A stretch of 31,518 nucleotides of DNA, taken from contig JADFVG010000176.1 of assembly GCA_015222405.1 (NCBI GenBank), positions 1 to 31,518 of the forward strand, read 5' to 3'. Under the pieces are notes generated by a model that worked only from the letters and a program-made list of their open reading frames with translations, was not told the DNA's origin and searched no databases. The stretch is from Chloroflexota bacterium (GTDB lineage: Bacteria; Chloroflexota; Dehalococcoidia; E44-bin15). The first letter of the stretch is position 1; every line of letters begins with the position of its first letter. The translations under genes and the position numbers were made by a program. Below, in pieces: positions 22,264 through 29,833 of the stretch.

Positions 22264-22634
22264 AATTTTACCTCCAAATTCAAAAATACCGATTTGCTTG
22301 GTGAGCTGACATCGTGCATATGATACAGGGAGTCGAATAGCTTTGTCCGCTTGTAAAGGAAAATCATCCTTGGAGTAGGGGCTACCAGTCGAGCGGTCCG
22401 CAGACTCTCGACAAAACCTATGAATTCACCGCGATACTCAGCATCTGCGGCGTGGAACAGGTGCGTCACGGCTCTGGCACGGTTGCGCGAAGAAGCCAAC
22501 GAGGTGGTAAGTAACTTTCTGGATGGCATACCCACTATGCCGGATTTGTTAGAAAGGATCGATAGCTCGGTCGGCATCTTTGAGGGCAAAAGACAGATGC
22601 TTAAAGGGGTGATCCAAGCCACATGGGTACACAT
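22260..22634 (-). CDS. Unidentified ORF coupled to the gene at 22263
   Basis: On the minus strand the frame that ends at TGA 22262-22260 has a plausible protein-like end (EYRGEFIGFVESLRTARLVA, FLYKRTKLFDSLYHMHD), and its stop shares four bases (GTGA) with the start of the next gene, a common operon feature. The N-terminal half (22470-22634) is less convincing, since the opposite strand seems to code there. The true 5' end may have been lost where the two regions meet near 22470. No family recognised. Confidence 0.3.
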   Translation of the reverse strand: MCTHVAWITPLSICLLPSKMPTELSILSNKSGIVGMPSRKLLTTSLASSRNRARAVTHLFHAADAEYRGEFIGFVESLRTARLVAPTPRMIFLYKRTKLFDSLYHMHDVSSPSKSVFLNLEVKL

Positions 22635-22941
22635 ACAGGCAGGCGCTCTGGACCATGCTCGCGTTCAATTCGGGACCATGCCTGAGCTTGGAGGGCGGTT
22701 CAGTGTAAAAATTGAGGGGATTGTCCTACCCCTTGAGTTCACGAATAAGGACGTGGCCAATGCGGTAGCGACTGTCTGCGGTCAGGCAACTGATATCCTG
22801 TGCAGAGGGTATAACGTGCGCGAGATAGCGCAACAGCTTCCAATAATAGCGAAAAAGGCGGCGGAAATTGAAGAAATGTTGGATCCCATGTCACTGCGCC
22901 CCCTGATACTTCGCACCCGCTGTGATCTCTGCCCTGCGTGA
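22420..22941 (+). CDS. Unidentified protein, possibly 5'-truncated
   Basis: The plus-strand frame looks coding from about 22450: ALARLREEANEVVSNFLDGI, VGIFEGKRQMLKGVIQATWV, LEFTNKDVANAVATVCGQAT, LCRGYNVREIAQQLPIIAKK. It ends CDLCPA at TGA 22939-22941, 46 bases before the integrase ATG. No ribosome site lies before ATG 22420, and its first 50 residues overlap a minus-strand frame, so I suspect the original start has been replaced. I see no known domain. It may belong to the integrase's element. Confidence 0.4.
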   Translation: MNSPRYSASAAWNRCVTALARLREEANEVVSNFLDGIPTMPDLLERIDSSVGIFEGKRQMLKGVIQATWVHIQAGALDHARVQFGTMPELGGRFSVKIEGIVLPLEFTNKDVANAVATVCGQATDILCRGYNVREIAQQLPIIAKKAAEIEEMLDPMSLRPLILRTRCDLCPA

Positions 22942-22987
22942 GGGCTGTGAAATACATACATCTACCAAAGGAAGAAAGGAGGACACG

Positions 22988-24157
22988 ATGAGGGGACATA
23001 TTAGACAGCGATCTAAAGGTTCTTGGGAGGTGACCATCGATGTTCCATCGACCGGGAAACGCCGAAGGAGCTTTGTGACGGTTCATGGCACTAAGAAGGA
23101 CGCCCAGCGGCGCCTGGCCGAGTTGCTGGTCAGCATCGATAACGGCAGCTATGTCAAGCCCAAGCATCTGACTGTGGGGGAGTGGCTGGGGCAATGGCTC
23201 CAGGGCTATGTGGCGACGAATACTGCACCCAGAACGCGTGAGCGGTATGAAGAGATCGTGCAACTTCACCTCATCCCGGCCCTGGGTTTGGTTCGGTTGT
23301 CAGCCCTGCAACCTGAGCATATTCAGAAGTACTACGCCGATGCCCTGGAGTCGGGGCGCCGGGATGGCAAAGGTGGGCTATCCGCACGGACAGTTCACCA
23401 TCACCACAGAGTTCTCTACGAAGCCTTGAGACACGCCGTTAAGCATGGTATCATTGGGCGGAACCCGGGCGAGGCCGTTGACACACCCCGTCCGCGTAAT
23501 AGGGAAATAACCATGATAGGGCCAAGCGATGTGCTCAGGCTGCTGGATGCGGCGAAGGGGACGCCATATTATCCTGTTCTCTTTACCGCGCTCTATACGG
23601 GGCTACGCCGCGGTGAGTTGCTTGGCCTGCGGTGGTGCGATCTTGACCTAGACCTGGCCACTCTGTCGGTGGTGCAAACCCTGCAGCAACTTCATAACGG
23701 GCAATATGTTTTCAGGGAGCCCAAGAGCAGACGGGGGCGGCGCCAGATAGCCCTATCACCGTCACTGGCGATCCTGCTTCGACAGCACCGGGCAAAGCAA
23801 GAAGATAGTGGAAAAATGCTTGGGAAAACGCTAGGGCCAGCGGATCTGGTATTCTCACATCCAGACGGCACACCGCTGCGGCCTGACAGCGTTTCAAGAG
23901 CTTTTCGGACGATAGCCCGAGCGGTTGGACTGCACGGGGTTCGGCTCCACGACCTGCGGCACGCTCACGCTAGCCTCATGTTGCGGCAGGGGGTCCATCC
24001 AAAGATCGTCTCCGAGCGCCTGGGCCACAGCGGCATAGCGATAACGATTGACACCTATTCCCATGTCCTGCCGGGGCTGCAGGAGGCCGCAGCCCGCCGG
24101 TTTGAAGAAGGGCTACAGGATGTTTCGGTCGATGTGTCACCGACTGGGATTGGCTAG
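22988..24157 (+). CDS. int: Tyrosine-type site-specific integrase
   Basis: ATG 22988 follows AAAGGAGG (22974-22981). The 389-residue protein has the phage-type integrase layout: a small N-terminal arm-binding domain (RGHIRQRSKGSWEVTIDVPS), a SAM-like core-binding domain (residues 62-160) and a catalytic domain with R207 (TGLRRGELLGLRW), H321-x-x-R324 (HDLRHAHASL), H347 (LGHSGIAIT) and the nucleophile Y357 (IDTYSHV). All catalytic residues are present, so it may be active. It ends 65 bases before the 5' end of tRNA-Ser(UGA). No excisionase or structural phage gene is recognisable beside it. Confidence 0.95.
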   Translation: MRGHIRQRSKGSWEVTIDVPSTGKRRRSFVTVHGTKKDAQRRLAELLVSIDNGSYVKPKHLTVGEWLGQWLQGYVATNTAPRTRERYEEIVQLHLIPALGLVRLSALQPEHIQKYYADALESGRRDGKGGLSARTVHHHHRVLYEALRHAVKHGIIGRNPGEAVDTPRPRNREITMIGPSDVLRLLDAAKGTPYYPVLFTALYTGLRRGELLGLRWCDLDLDLATLSVVQTLQQLHNGQYVFREPKSRRGRRQIALSPSLAILLRQHRAKQEDSGKMLGKTLGPADLVFSHPDGTPLRPDSVSRAFRTIARAVGLHGVRLHDLRHAHASLMLRQGVHPKIVSERLGHSGIAITIDTYSHVLPGLQEAAARRFEEGLQDVSVDVSPTGIG

Positions 24158-24160
24158 CAA

Positions 24161-24189
24161 ATGTCGGCAAAATGTCGGCAATGTCGCCT
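24161..24189 (+). repeat. Three short direct repeats after the integrase gene
   Basis: ATGTCGGCA occurs at 24161, 24172 and, as ATGTCGCCT, at 24181, spaced 11 and 9 bases. They lie between the integrase stop and tRNA-Ser(UGA), where arm-type or core-flanking integrase sites are often found. A site function is inferred only from position. Confidence 0.35.
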
Positions 24190-24222
24190 TTTCGGCGGGG
24201 TTTGGGGTAAAATTTGAAGCTA

Positions 24223-24310
24223 GGAGGGGTGACCGAGCGGTTTATGGTGGCGGTCTTGAAAACCGTTGTCTCGAGTTTCGGGACCGTGGGTTCGAATCCC
24301 ACCCCCTCCG
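24223..24310 (+). tRNA. tRNA-Ser(UGA)
   Basis: The 88-base gene folds as a class II tRNA: acceptor GGAGGGG with CCCCTCC and discriminator G, anticodon stem GCGGT/ACCGT around the loop CTTGAAA (anticodon TGA), a long variable arm (GTCTCGAGTTTCGGGAC) and the T arm GTGGGTTCGAATCCCAC. CCA is not encoded. Seven T follow directly (24311-24317), which may help termination. It is an obvious candidate attachment site for the integrase just upstream. Confidence 0.97.
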
Positions 24311-24445
24311 TTTTTTTCGAACATTAGGCTACCAAAGCTGGAGCAGCAAAAACCCAATAAAGTCAGGAGCACCAGAACATCAGAACCATAAGGCGAGCTT
24401 CCAAATGGAAGGGCCTATCGAATAGTACGAAAAAGGGGTTAGAAC

Positions 24446-25618
24446 ATGAAGATTCATGAGTATCAAGCCAAAGAGATCCTGGCCAAGCATGGCGTCCCCG
24501 TGCCCAGGGGAGGGGTGGCAGCCACGCCCAAGGAGGCAAGGGACATCGCCTCTCAACTGGGAGGGAAGGTGGTAATCAAGGCCCAGGTATACGCCGGAGG
24601 CCGAGGCAAGGCGGGGGGGATAAAGACCGCTGCCTCCGCCGATGAGGCAGAAAAACTGGCCCAGGAGATGATTGGTAGGCAGCTGGTGACCCATCAGACC
24701 TCGGCCCAAGGGGTGCCGGTGGAAAAGGTTCTGGTCGAGGAGGCGGTGCCAATTGAGCGCGAGTTATACCTCGGCATCGTCATCGATTCCGCTCGGGGAC
24801 TTCCGGTGATTATGGCCAGTGAAGCCGGTGGCATGGATATCGAAGAGGTGGCAGCCAAGACACCGGAGAAGATCATCAAAGCCTACATCGAACCGGTGGC
24901 CGGGTTTCAGCCCTTCATTGGGAAAAAGCTCGCCTATGGGATGAATCTGGCTCCAGAGCAGATAAGGCCAGCGACCCAGCTAATAGGGAACCTCTATCAA
25001 GCCTTTGCGGAGAAGGACTGCTCCCTGGCAGAGATCAACCCCTTGGTGGTTACCGCTGATGGCAGGCTGCTGGCCCTGGATGCCAAGCTCAACCTGGACG
25101 ACAATGCCCTCTTCCGCCATCGAGATTACGCTGAGCTTCGCGACCCAGGGCAGGAAGATAAGCTGGAGCTAGAGGCATCACAGCATAACATCACCTACAT
25201 AAGACTTGATGGCGATGTCGGCTGCATGGTCAATGGCGCAGGACTGGCCATGTCCACCATGGACATAATCAAGCTCAACGGTGCCGAGCCAGCAAACTTC
25301 CTCGATGTCGGCGGCGGAGCCAGCGAGGAGATGGTGGCCAAGGCCTTCATCATCCTGCTCTCCGATCCCAAGGTTAAAGCGGCACTGATCAATATCTTTG
25401 GTGGCATCCTCAGGTGCGACATCGTAGCCCGGGGGGTGATCGAGGCGGCGAAACAGGTGGAGGTAAAGGTGCCCCTGGTAGTTAGGATGAGAGGAACAAA
25501 CGTCGATGAAGGGATGCGGCTCCTGGCCGAATCTGGCCTGCCGGTGATCTTGGCCCATGACCTTCAAGATGCCGCAGAGAAGGTTGTGGCGGCAAAGGAA
25601 GGGCGCTTGACCATTTGA
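24446..25618 (+). CDS. sucC: Succinyl-CoA ligase, beta subunit
   Basis: The 390-residue protein is a complete SucC: N-terminal ATP-grasp MKIHEYQAKEILAKHGVPVP, VIKAQVYAGGRGKAGGIK, LVEEAVPIERELYLGIV, AEINPLVVTADGRLLALDAK with the metal ligands, and the CoA-ligase domain GLAMSTMDIIKLNGAEPANF, DVGGGASEEMVAKAF, INIFGGILRCDIVARGV. With SucD it interconverts succinyl-CoA and succinate with ADP or GDP phosphorylation. Its stop is 12 bases before sucD, which has its own AAGGAGG. The gap after tRNA-Ser (24318-24445) shows no gene. ATG 24446 is preceded by AAAAGGGG. Confidence 0.96.
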   Translation: MKIHEYQAKEILAKHGVPVPRGGVAATPKEARDIASQLGGKVVIKAQVYAGGRGKAGGIKTAASADEAEKLAQEMIGRQLVTHQTSAQGVPVEKVLVEEAVPIERELYLGIVIDSARGLPVIMASEAGGMDIEEVAAKTPEKIIKAYIEPVAGFQPFIGKKLAYGMNLAPEQIRPATQLIGNLYQAFAEKDCSLAEINPLVVTADGRLLALDAKLNLDDNALFRHRDYAELRDPGQEDKLELEASQHNITYIRLDGDVGCMVNGAGLAMSTMDIIKLNGAEPANFLDVGGGASEEMVAKAFIILLSDPKVKAALINIFGGILRCDIVARGVIEAAKQVEVKVPLVVRMRGTNVDEGMRLLAESGLPVILAHDLQDAAEKVVAAKEGRLTI

Positions 25619-25630
25619 TAAGGAGGACTG

Positions 25631-26509
25631 ATGAGCATTCTTGTTGATGAGAATACACGACTTCTGGTGCAGGGGATTACGGGAAGCGAGGGCAGCTTTC
25701 ACACTAGAAAATGCATCGAATATGGCACCAAGGTTGTTGCCGGGGTCACCCCAGGGAAGGGTGGCTCCGATTTCGATGGGATTCCAGTGTTCAATGAGGT
25801 GGAGCGGGCAGTAAAAGAGACCGGGGCCAATGTCAGCATGATCTTCGTCCCCCCAGCCTTTGCCGCCGATGCCATTATGGAAGCCGCCGACGCCGGCATC
25901 CCCCTGGTTGTTTGCATCACCGATGGCATCCCAACGCAGGACATGGTCACTGTTATCAATTATCTGCACGGGAAAGCTACCCGTCTCATCGGGCCCAACT
26001 GCCCCGGGCTTATTTCCCCCGGGAAATGCAAGGTGGGGCTTATGCCCGGGGACATCCATCGGCCGGGAAATGTTGGCGTCGTCTCCCGCAGCGGAACCCT
26101 CACCTACGAGGCGGTGGCACAGCTAACGGAGCAGAACATCGGGCAATCCACCTGCATCGGGGTTGGTGGCGACCCCCTTATCGGCACTACCTTCGTCGAT
26201 GTATTGAGGCTCTTTGAAAAGGACCCACAAACGAAGTTGGTAGTCCTTATCGGGGAGATCGGGGGCACAGCAGAGCAGGAGGCAGCAGAGGTTATGAAAA
26301 AGGAGATGACCAAGCCTATCGTCTCCTTTGTCGCCGGGAGTACGGCACCGCCAGGGAGAAGGATGGGACACGCCGGGGCGATCATCACCGGAAGCTCGGG
26401 GACGGTAAGTGAGAAGATTGCGGCTCTCAAAGCCGCCGGGGCTGCCATAGCGTCGAGCCCAGCGGAAATTGGCAGTGTAGCCCGCAAAGTATTGGAGAGC
26501 CAAACTTGA
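25631..26509 (+). CDS. sucD: Succinyl-CoA ligase, alpha subunit
   Basis: The 292-residue SucD carries the CoA-binding Rossmann domain (LLVQGITGSEGSFHTRKCIE, VAGVTPGKGG, RLIGPNCPGLISPGKCKVG) and the phosphohistidine loop GRRMGHAGAIITGSSG with active-site H247. It is of normal length and forms the catalytic alpha/beta unit with the upstream sucC. Its final four bases are shared with the TTG start of surE, so sucC, sucD and surE form one translationally coupled operon. Confidence 0.96.
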   Translation: MSILVDENTRLLVQGITGSEGSFHTRKCIEYGTKVVAGVTPGKGGSDFDGIPVFNEVERAVKETGANVSMIFVPPAFAADAIMEAADAGIPLVVCITDGIPTQDMVTVINYLHGKATRLIGPNCPGLISPGKCKVGLMPGDIHRPGNVGVVSRSGTLTYEAVAQLTEQNIGQSTCIGVGGDPLIGTTFVDVLRLFEKDPQTKLVVLIGEIGGTAEQEAAEVMKKEMTKPIVSFVAGSTAPPGRRMGHAGAIITGSSGTVSEKIAALKAAGAAIASSPAEIGSVARKVLESQT

Positions 26510-27309
26510 GAATACTGGCGACCAATGATGATGGCATCAATGCCGACGGGCTATGGCATCTGGTCGAGGCAGTGAGCGAAGTCGGTGAGGTGGTGGTGGT
26601 TGCTCCCGACCGCGACCAGAGCGGTGTGGGCACATCGGTAAGCCTCCATCAGCCGGTGAGGGTGAGGGAGATAAGGTCTCCAGTAAGGGGAGTCAGGTGC
26701 TACGCCGTAGAGGGGACCCCTGCCGATTCCGTCATCCTAGCCCTAGGGGTACTCCTCGATGACCAGATAGACCTAGTGGTCTCCGGCATCAATGAGGGCG
26801 CAAATCTGGGCAGCGATGTCCTTATCTCGGGGACTGTGAGTGCTGCTCTTCAGGGCTACCTCCTCGGCATTCCCGCTATCGCCTTGTCGGTAGGCTCACT
26901 GGAAAATGTTCATTTCGATGTCGCCGCCAGGCTGGCAGTGGTGATGGCACGGATGATCCAGGCTGAGGCCTTACCCTGGCAGATGCTGCTTAACATTAAC
27001 CTGCCCAATTTGCCCCTGGATCAGATCCAAGGGATTGAATTCACCCAGCTTGGCAACATAGCTTACCCGAGTGGGATCAAAGAGCGGCAACACGGCAAAA
27101 GGAGACATTTCTGGATCGTTCGCAGCAAGTCGGAATGGGAGTCAAAGGAGGGCTGGGAACCAGAGGAGGGCACTGATATATGGGCGCTGCTCAAGGATAG
27201 GATCTCGATCACTCCCCTTCACAGCAACCTGACAAGTCCCACGGCGCTTTCCGCCCTTAAACGGCTATCAAACACCATTTTCCAAGACCTGGGCAAGCCT
27301 CCAGAGTAG
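26506..27309 (+). CDS. surE: 5'/3'-nucleotidase SurE
   Basis: The 267-residue protein begins at TTG 26506 (LRILATNDDGINADGL), overlapping the sucD stop as TTGA. Metal ligands are visible in NDDG and in the later VAPDRDQSG (Ser), and SGINEGANLGSDVLISGTVS contains the catalytic Asn. The protein dephosphorylates nucleoside 5' or 3' monophosphates and short polyphosphates. The C-terminal LLKDRISITPLHSNLT is also typical. SurE is not normally linked to the TCA cycle; here it is coupled to sucCD, perhaps only for expression. It ends 22 bases from the convergent synthetase gene. Confidence 0.94.
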   Translation: MRILATNDDGINADGLWHLVEAVSEVGEVVVVAPDRDQSGVGTSVSLHQPVRVREIRSPVRGVRCYAVEGTPADSVILALGVLLDDQIDLVVSGINEGANLGSDVLISGTVSAALQGYLLGIPAIALSVGSLENVHFDVAARLAVVMARMIQAEALPWQMLLNINLPNLPLDQIQGIEFTQLGNIAYPSGIKERQHGKRRHFWIVRSKSEWESKEGWEPEEGTDIWALLKDRISITPLHSNLTSPTALSALKRLSNTIFQDLGKPPE

Positions 27310-27331
27310 TCATTGCCCTTTGGCTCTGAAT

Positions 27332-28810
27332 CTAGCTGGCTTTCCTCTGGTATTCGTGGTATTGAATGAACTTCCCCATGGCGCGGCTCGCCCGTTCCAG
27401 CGAGAGATAAACGGGAATCTTTGCCTCAAACAGCTCCCGCTGCACCCGCCCCCGCATCCCTGGAACTGGTGGACCCATCCCTGGCTGAAGAACCAGGATT
27501 AAAGGCTTGTGGTGGATGTTCTCATGGTCGAACTTGATTATGATATCCAGCACCTTACGGACCTGTTTGTCCATTGCTGATAGTAGCACCTGCGAATCCT
27601 GGCTGGCCTCCGCCGCCCGGTCCATGCCAGAAAGCACCAATGCTATGGGCATGGCGAAGATGATGGAATCAATCCCGGGATCAGCAGCCACCGGCTCCAA
27701 GGTACGCAACAGGAGGTCGATATCCCGAAGCACTATCCCTATATCCAAAGGGTTTCTTACGATCGTTCCCTCCGGCGGTATAAAGCTTCCCAGCTCCCTC
27801 AGCGTTTTCTGGCTCAGGGTTGGAAGCTCAAGTCCTTCCCGAGCACAGACATCAGCCCCCGCTACACTGTTCCCTCCACCAGCACCAATCAATGCTATCC
27901 GCCTGCTGGGCAGCGGATGCAAGTAGAGGAAGGTCATGGTGACATCGAAGAGCTCCTCCAAAGTATCAACCCTCACCGCACCTGTTTGCCGATAGAAGGC
28001 ATCCCAAATCTCCTTCTCGCCACCCAGGGATCCGGTATGAGAAGCTGCCGCCTTGGCCCCCCACTCGGTCAGCCCTCCCTTCCACACGATGACCGGCTTC
28101 GTCCTGTTTATCTCCCTCACCAGCTCGGTCAACCTCCTCCCATCCCTGACCCCCTCCAGATACATGCAGATGATGCTCGTCTCAGGATCGGTAGCCAGGT
28201 ATTCGAGAAAATCGGGGCTATCAAATCCTAAAGCATTGCCAAAGCTGACTGCCTTGCTGAAATAGATGCCAAACCGAGCGCCGTCGCCAGTAAACACGCC
28301 AGCATGCCCACCGCTCTGGGAGAGGAAGGCCACAGGACCAGACCTGGGGTTAAATATGTCCCAGGTAGTCAGTCCCGCAGCAGGCACATGAAGCCCCATG
28401 CAATTGGGGCCAAGGATTCTTAGCCCCCCTCTGTTCGCAATCTCCCCAATCTGCCGTTCCAGCTCTATCCTCTTTTCCTCACCCGTCTCTCCAAACCCCG
28501 CGCTGAAGATATGGACATTCTTGGCATTGGCGGCAATGCAGTCCTCCAGCACAGCGGGCACAGCGGTGGCAGGGGCAGTTACGATCACCAGGTCAATAGC
28601 CTCGGGCACTGAGGCCAGGTCGGGGTAAGCCTTTAGACCCCGAATCTCCCCACCCTCCGCCTTGGGGTTGATGGGGTAGATCCGCCCCCTAAAGCCAGCG
28701 CGCTGTAAGTTGGCCACAAAATCGCCCCAAGGCGGAGGCTTCCTCTGTGCCCCAACTATAGCTACTGTCTTAGGATTAAAGGCAACCTCAAACTCAGGAT
28801 CCCAAGCCAT
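27332..28810 (-). CDS. NDP-forming acyl-CoA synthetase, alpha-type subunit
   Basis: I start at ATG 28810 (GGGAGG six bases before), giving 491 residues. The CoA-binding domain (NPKTVAIVGAQRKPPPWGDF, GRIYPINPKAEGGEIRGLKA), ILGPNCMGLHVPAAGL, the ligase domain VAFLSQSGGHAGVFTGDGAR and the phosphohistidine motif AASHTGSLGG match the alpha subunit of ADP-forming acetyl-CoA synthetases. The ATP-grasp beta domain is not part of this protein and not in the window. With a beta partner it would make ATP from acyl-CoA. Fused alpha-beta forms are longer (about 700 residues), so this is a stand-alone alpha. Confidence 0.9.
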   Translation of the reverse strand: MAWDPEFEVAFNPKTVAIVGAQRKPPPWGDFVANLQRAGFRGRIYPINPKAEGGEIRGLKAYPDLASVPEAIDLVIVTAPATAVPAVLEDCIAANAKNVHIFSAGFGETGEEKRIELERQIGEIANRGGLRILGPNCMGLHVPAAGLTTWDIFNPRSGPVAFLSQSGGHAGVFTGDGARFGIYFSKAVSFGNALGFDSPDFLEYLATDPETSIICMYLEGVRDGRRLTELVREINRTKPVIVWKGGLTEWGAKAAASHTGSLGGEKEIWDAFYRQTGAVRVDTLEELFDVTMTFLYLHPLPSRRIALIGAGGGNSVAGADVCAREGLELPTLSQKTLRELGSFIPPEGTIVRNPLDIGIVLRDIDLLLRTLEPVAADPGIDSIIFAMPIALVLSGMDRAAEASQDSQVLLSAMDKQVRKVLDIIIKFDHENIHHKPLILVLQPGMGPPVPGMRGRVQRELFEAKIPVYLSLERASRAMGKFIQYHEYQRKAS

Positions 28811-28917
28811 GAATTTCCTCCCTTTCCCCACCCGAGTGTAAAGGAGCAATAAGGGGGTGTCAAGCGCTTCCCAAAAGAGGCAAAAGCGAGACTAGCTCGC
28901 CAAGAAGGCAGCAGCGG

Positions 28918-29367
28918 TCATCGCCTGCGGCTCAGCCAGCGCCGCCACCAGGGACGCTTTGCCTCCGTCAGCAGCTTCACCTGTTCCTCCAGGTGTTGAA
29001 ACTGAGCCTGCCAGTAAGCTACCTGGGCGTAAAGCTCGGCCTTCTCCTGCTGCAAGGCCTTAACCATGTCCAGGGCTTTGTCTAGGGTTTTGTCTATAGC
29101 TTTGTCTAGGGCACTGGCTGGCGTTTTGTCTAGGGTTTTGTCTAGGGCGAAGGTCGGCGCTTTGTCTAGGGTACTGGCTGGGGCTTTGTCTACCCTTGGC
29201 CGGGCCACAGCCGTCTCGCCCGGCCCGCTGATACGATACTCCGCACCATAGCGCCCAAGCACCAGTTCGGCTTTGATTTTGCCGCTCTTGATCTGGCGCC
29301 GGATAGTTCTTTCCGACAGCCCGAGAGCTTCAGCAGCCTCAGCAATTGTCAAGCCCTGACTAGACAT
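28918..29367 (-). CDS. HTH DNA-binding protein with tetrapeptide repeats and coiled coil
   Basis: The 149-residue product of ATG 29367 begins with an excisionase/MerR-like helix-turn-helix: LTIAEAAEALGLSERTIRRQ, then SGKIKAELVLGRYGAEYRIS. Residues 59-102 are a four-residue repeat around L-D-K-A or L-D-K-T, followed by a coiled coil (KALQQEKAELYAQVAYWQAQ) and a basic end PWWRRWLSRRR. This arrangement, DNA-binding head plus oligomerising stalk plus basic tail, resembles small partition or replication-type regulators, but I cannot name a family. The promoter carries copies of the same short sequence as the coding repeat, suggesting self-regulation. Confidence 0.75.
   Translation of the reverse strand: MSSQGLTIAEAAEALGLSERTIRRQIKSGKIKAELVLGRYGAEYRISGPGETAVARPRVDKAPASTLDKAPTFALDKTLDKTPASALDKAIDKTLDKALDMVKALQQEKAELYAQVAYWQAQFQHLEEQVKLLTEAKRPWWRRWLSRRR
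29065..29195 (-). repeat. 12-base-period coding minisatellite
   Basis: TTTGTCTA (plus strand) begins at 29077, 29089, 29101, 29125, 29137, 29161 and 29185; every spacing is 12 or 24 bases, and five copies extend to TTTGTCTAGGG. A degenerate copy (ATGTCCAGGG) is at 29066. The period of four codons translates to the L-D-K-A/T repeats of the HTH protein. Confidence 0.85.
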
Positions 29368-29430
29368 TTGATGCCTACCCTAGACAAAGGATAGCCAAAG
29401 CCTGGACAAATGTCAATACCCTGGACTGGA
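29360..29430 (-). promoter_or_regulatory. Promoter of the HTH gene with four operator-like repeats
   Basis: On the minus strand TTGACA (29416-29411), 17 bases and TATCCT (29393-29388) form a promoter just before ATG 29367. Copies of CTAGACA-like sequence on the plus strand begin at 29360 (over the start codon), 29380 (touching the -10), 29402 (in the spacer) and 29421 (upstream of -35), spaced 20, 22 and 19 bases, so on about the same face of the helix. They are inverted relative to the repeats inside the gene. Confidence 0.55.
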
Positions 29431-29493
29431 AACCCCTTGTCAACATCCCAGAGGATATGGTGGCAAAAACTGTGGCTCAGCAATGAGGGAACT

Positions 29494-29581
29494 TGGTGCC
29501 GAGGGCGGGACTCGAACCCGCACGGGATAACCACCCAAGGGATTTTAAGTCCCTCGCGTCTACCGATTCCGCCACCTCGGC
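29494..29581 (-). tRNA. tRNA-Leu(UAA)
   Basis: Class II tRNA read on the minus strand: acceptor GCCGAGG with CCTCGGC, discriminator A and an encoded CCA (29496-29494), anticodon stem AGGGA/TCCCT around CTTAAAA (anticodon TAA), variable arm GGGTGGTTATCCC and T arm GCGGGTTCGAGTCCCGC. It lies downstream of tRNA-Cys on the same strand and upstream of the HTH gene promoter. Confidence 0.97.
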
Positions 29582-29622
29582 TTTTTTCGCCTTTTTCGCC
29601 CTGTAAGCCTCCAATAGACAAA

Positions 29623-29648
29623 ATCGGGGTTTTTATAATTCCCCCGAT
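29623..29648 (-). terminator. Hairpin between tRNA-Cys and tRNA-Leu
   Basis: ATCGGGG (29623-29629) and CCCCGAT (29642-29648) pair with a 12-base loop; on the minus strand the stem is followed by TTTTG. It may end the tRNA-Cys transcript or mark processing between the two tRNAs. Confidence 0.4.
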
Positions 29649-29676
29649 CCTAAATGTCAAACATCAAGTTCGAAAA

Positions 29677-29749
29677 AGGCGACGGGCGGATTCGAACCGC
29701 CGCATAGGGGTTTTGCAGACCCCCGCCTTAACCACTTGGCTACGTCGCC
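29677..29749 (-). tRNA. tRNA-Cys(GCA)
   Basis: Minus-strand tRNA with acceptor GGCGACG/CGTCGCC, discriminator T, D arm TAGCCAAGTGGTTAAGGC, anticodon stem GGGGT/ACCCC around CTGCAAA (anticodon GCA) and T arm GGCGGTTCGAATCCGCC. CCA is not encoded. A good promoter lies 85 bases upstream at 29834-29862. Confidence 0.96.
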
Positions 29750-29761
29750 ACAGATTCTACC

Positions 29762-29833
29762 GAGCAGGAAACGAGATTCAGACTTGCGACCTTGCCCTAA
29801 GAATCCTGTTCAAATACTCGTTTTCGTGCTGCA
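29762..29833 (-). other. Structured leader before tRNA-Cys (possible tRNA relic)
   Basis: GAGCAGGAAACGAG (29762-29775) and CTCGTTTTCGTGCTGC (29818-29833) are imperfect complements, giving a stem with an inner 6-bp helix (CGTT side intact) and mismatches further out. It sits between the promoter and tRNA-Cys, and its end resembles the T arm and acceptor end of a tRNA. I cannot fold a complete tRNA from it, so it may be a decayed tRNA gene or just a leader hairpin. Confidence 0.25.

Noticed and set aside
23976..24302. Minus-strand frame across tRNA-Ser and the integrase end
   Set aside because: Its start lies in the antisense of the tRNA; this type of frame (MGFEPTVPK) is a well-known artefact of tRNA regions.
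25178..26059. Long minus-strand frame opposite sucC/sucD
   Set aside because: A 293-codon antisense shadow of two certain genes, caused by their GC-rich codon pattern.
29065..29195. Repeats as a CRISPR array
   Set aside because: The units are 8-11 bases on a 12-base grid with no spacers and lie inside an open reading frame.
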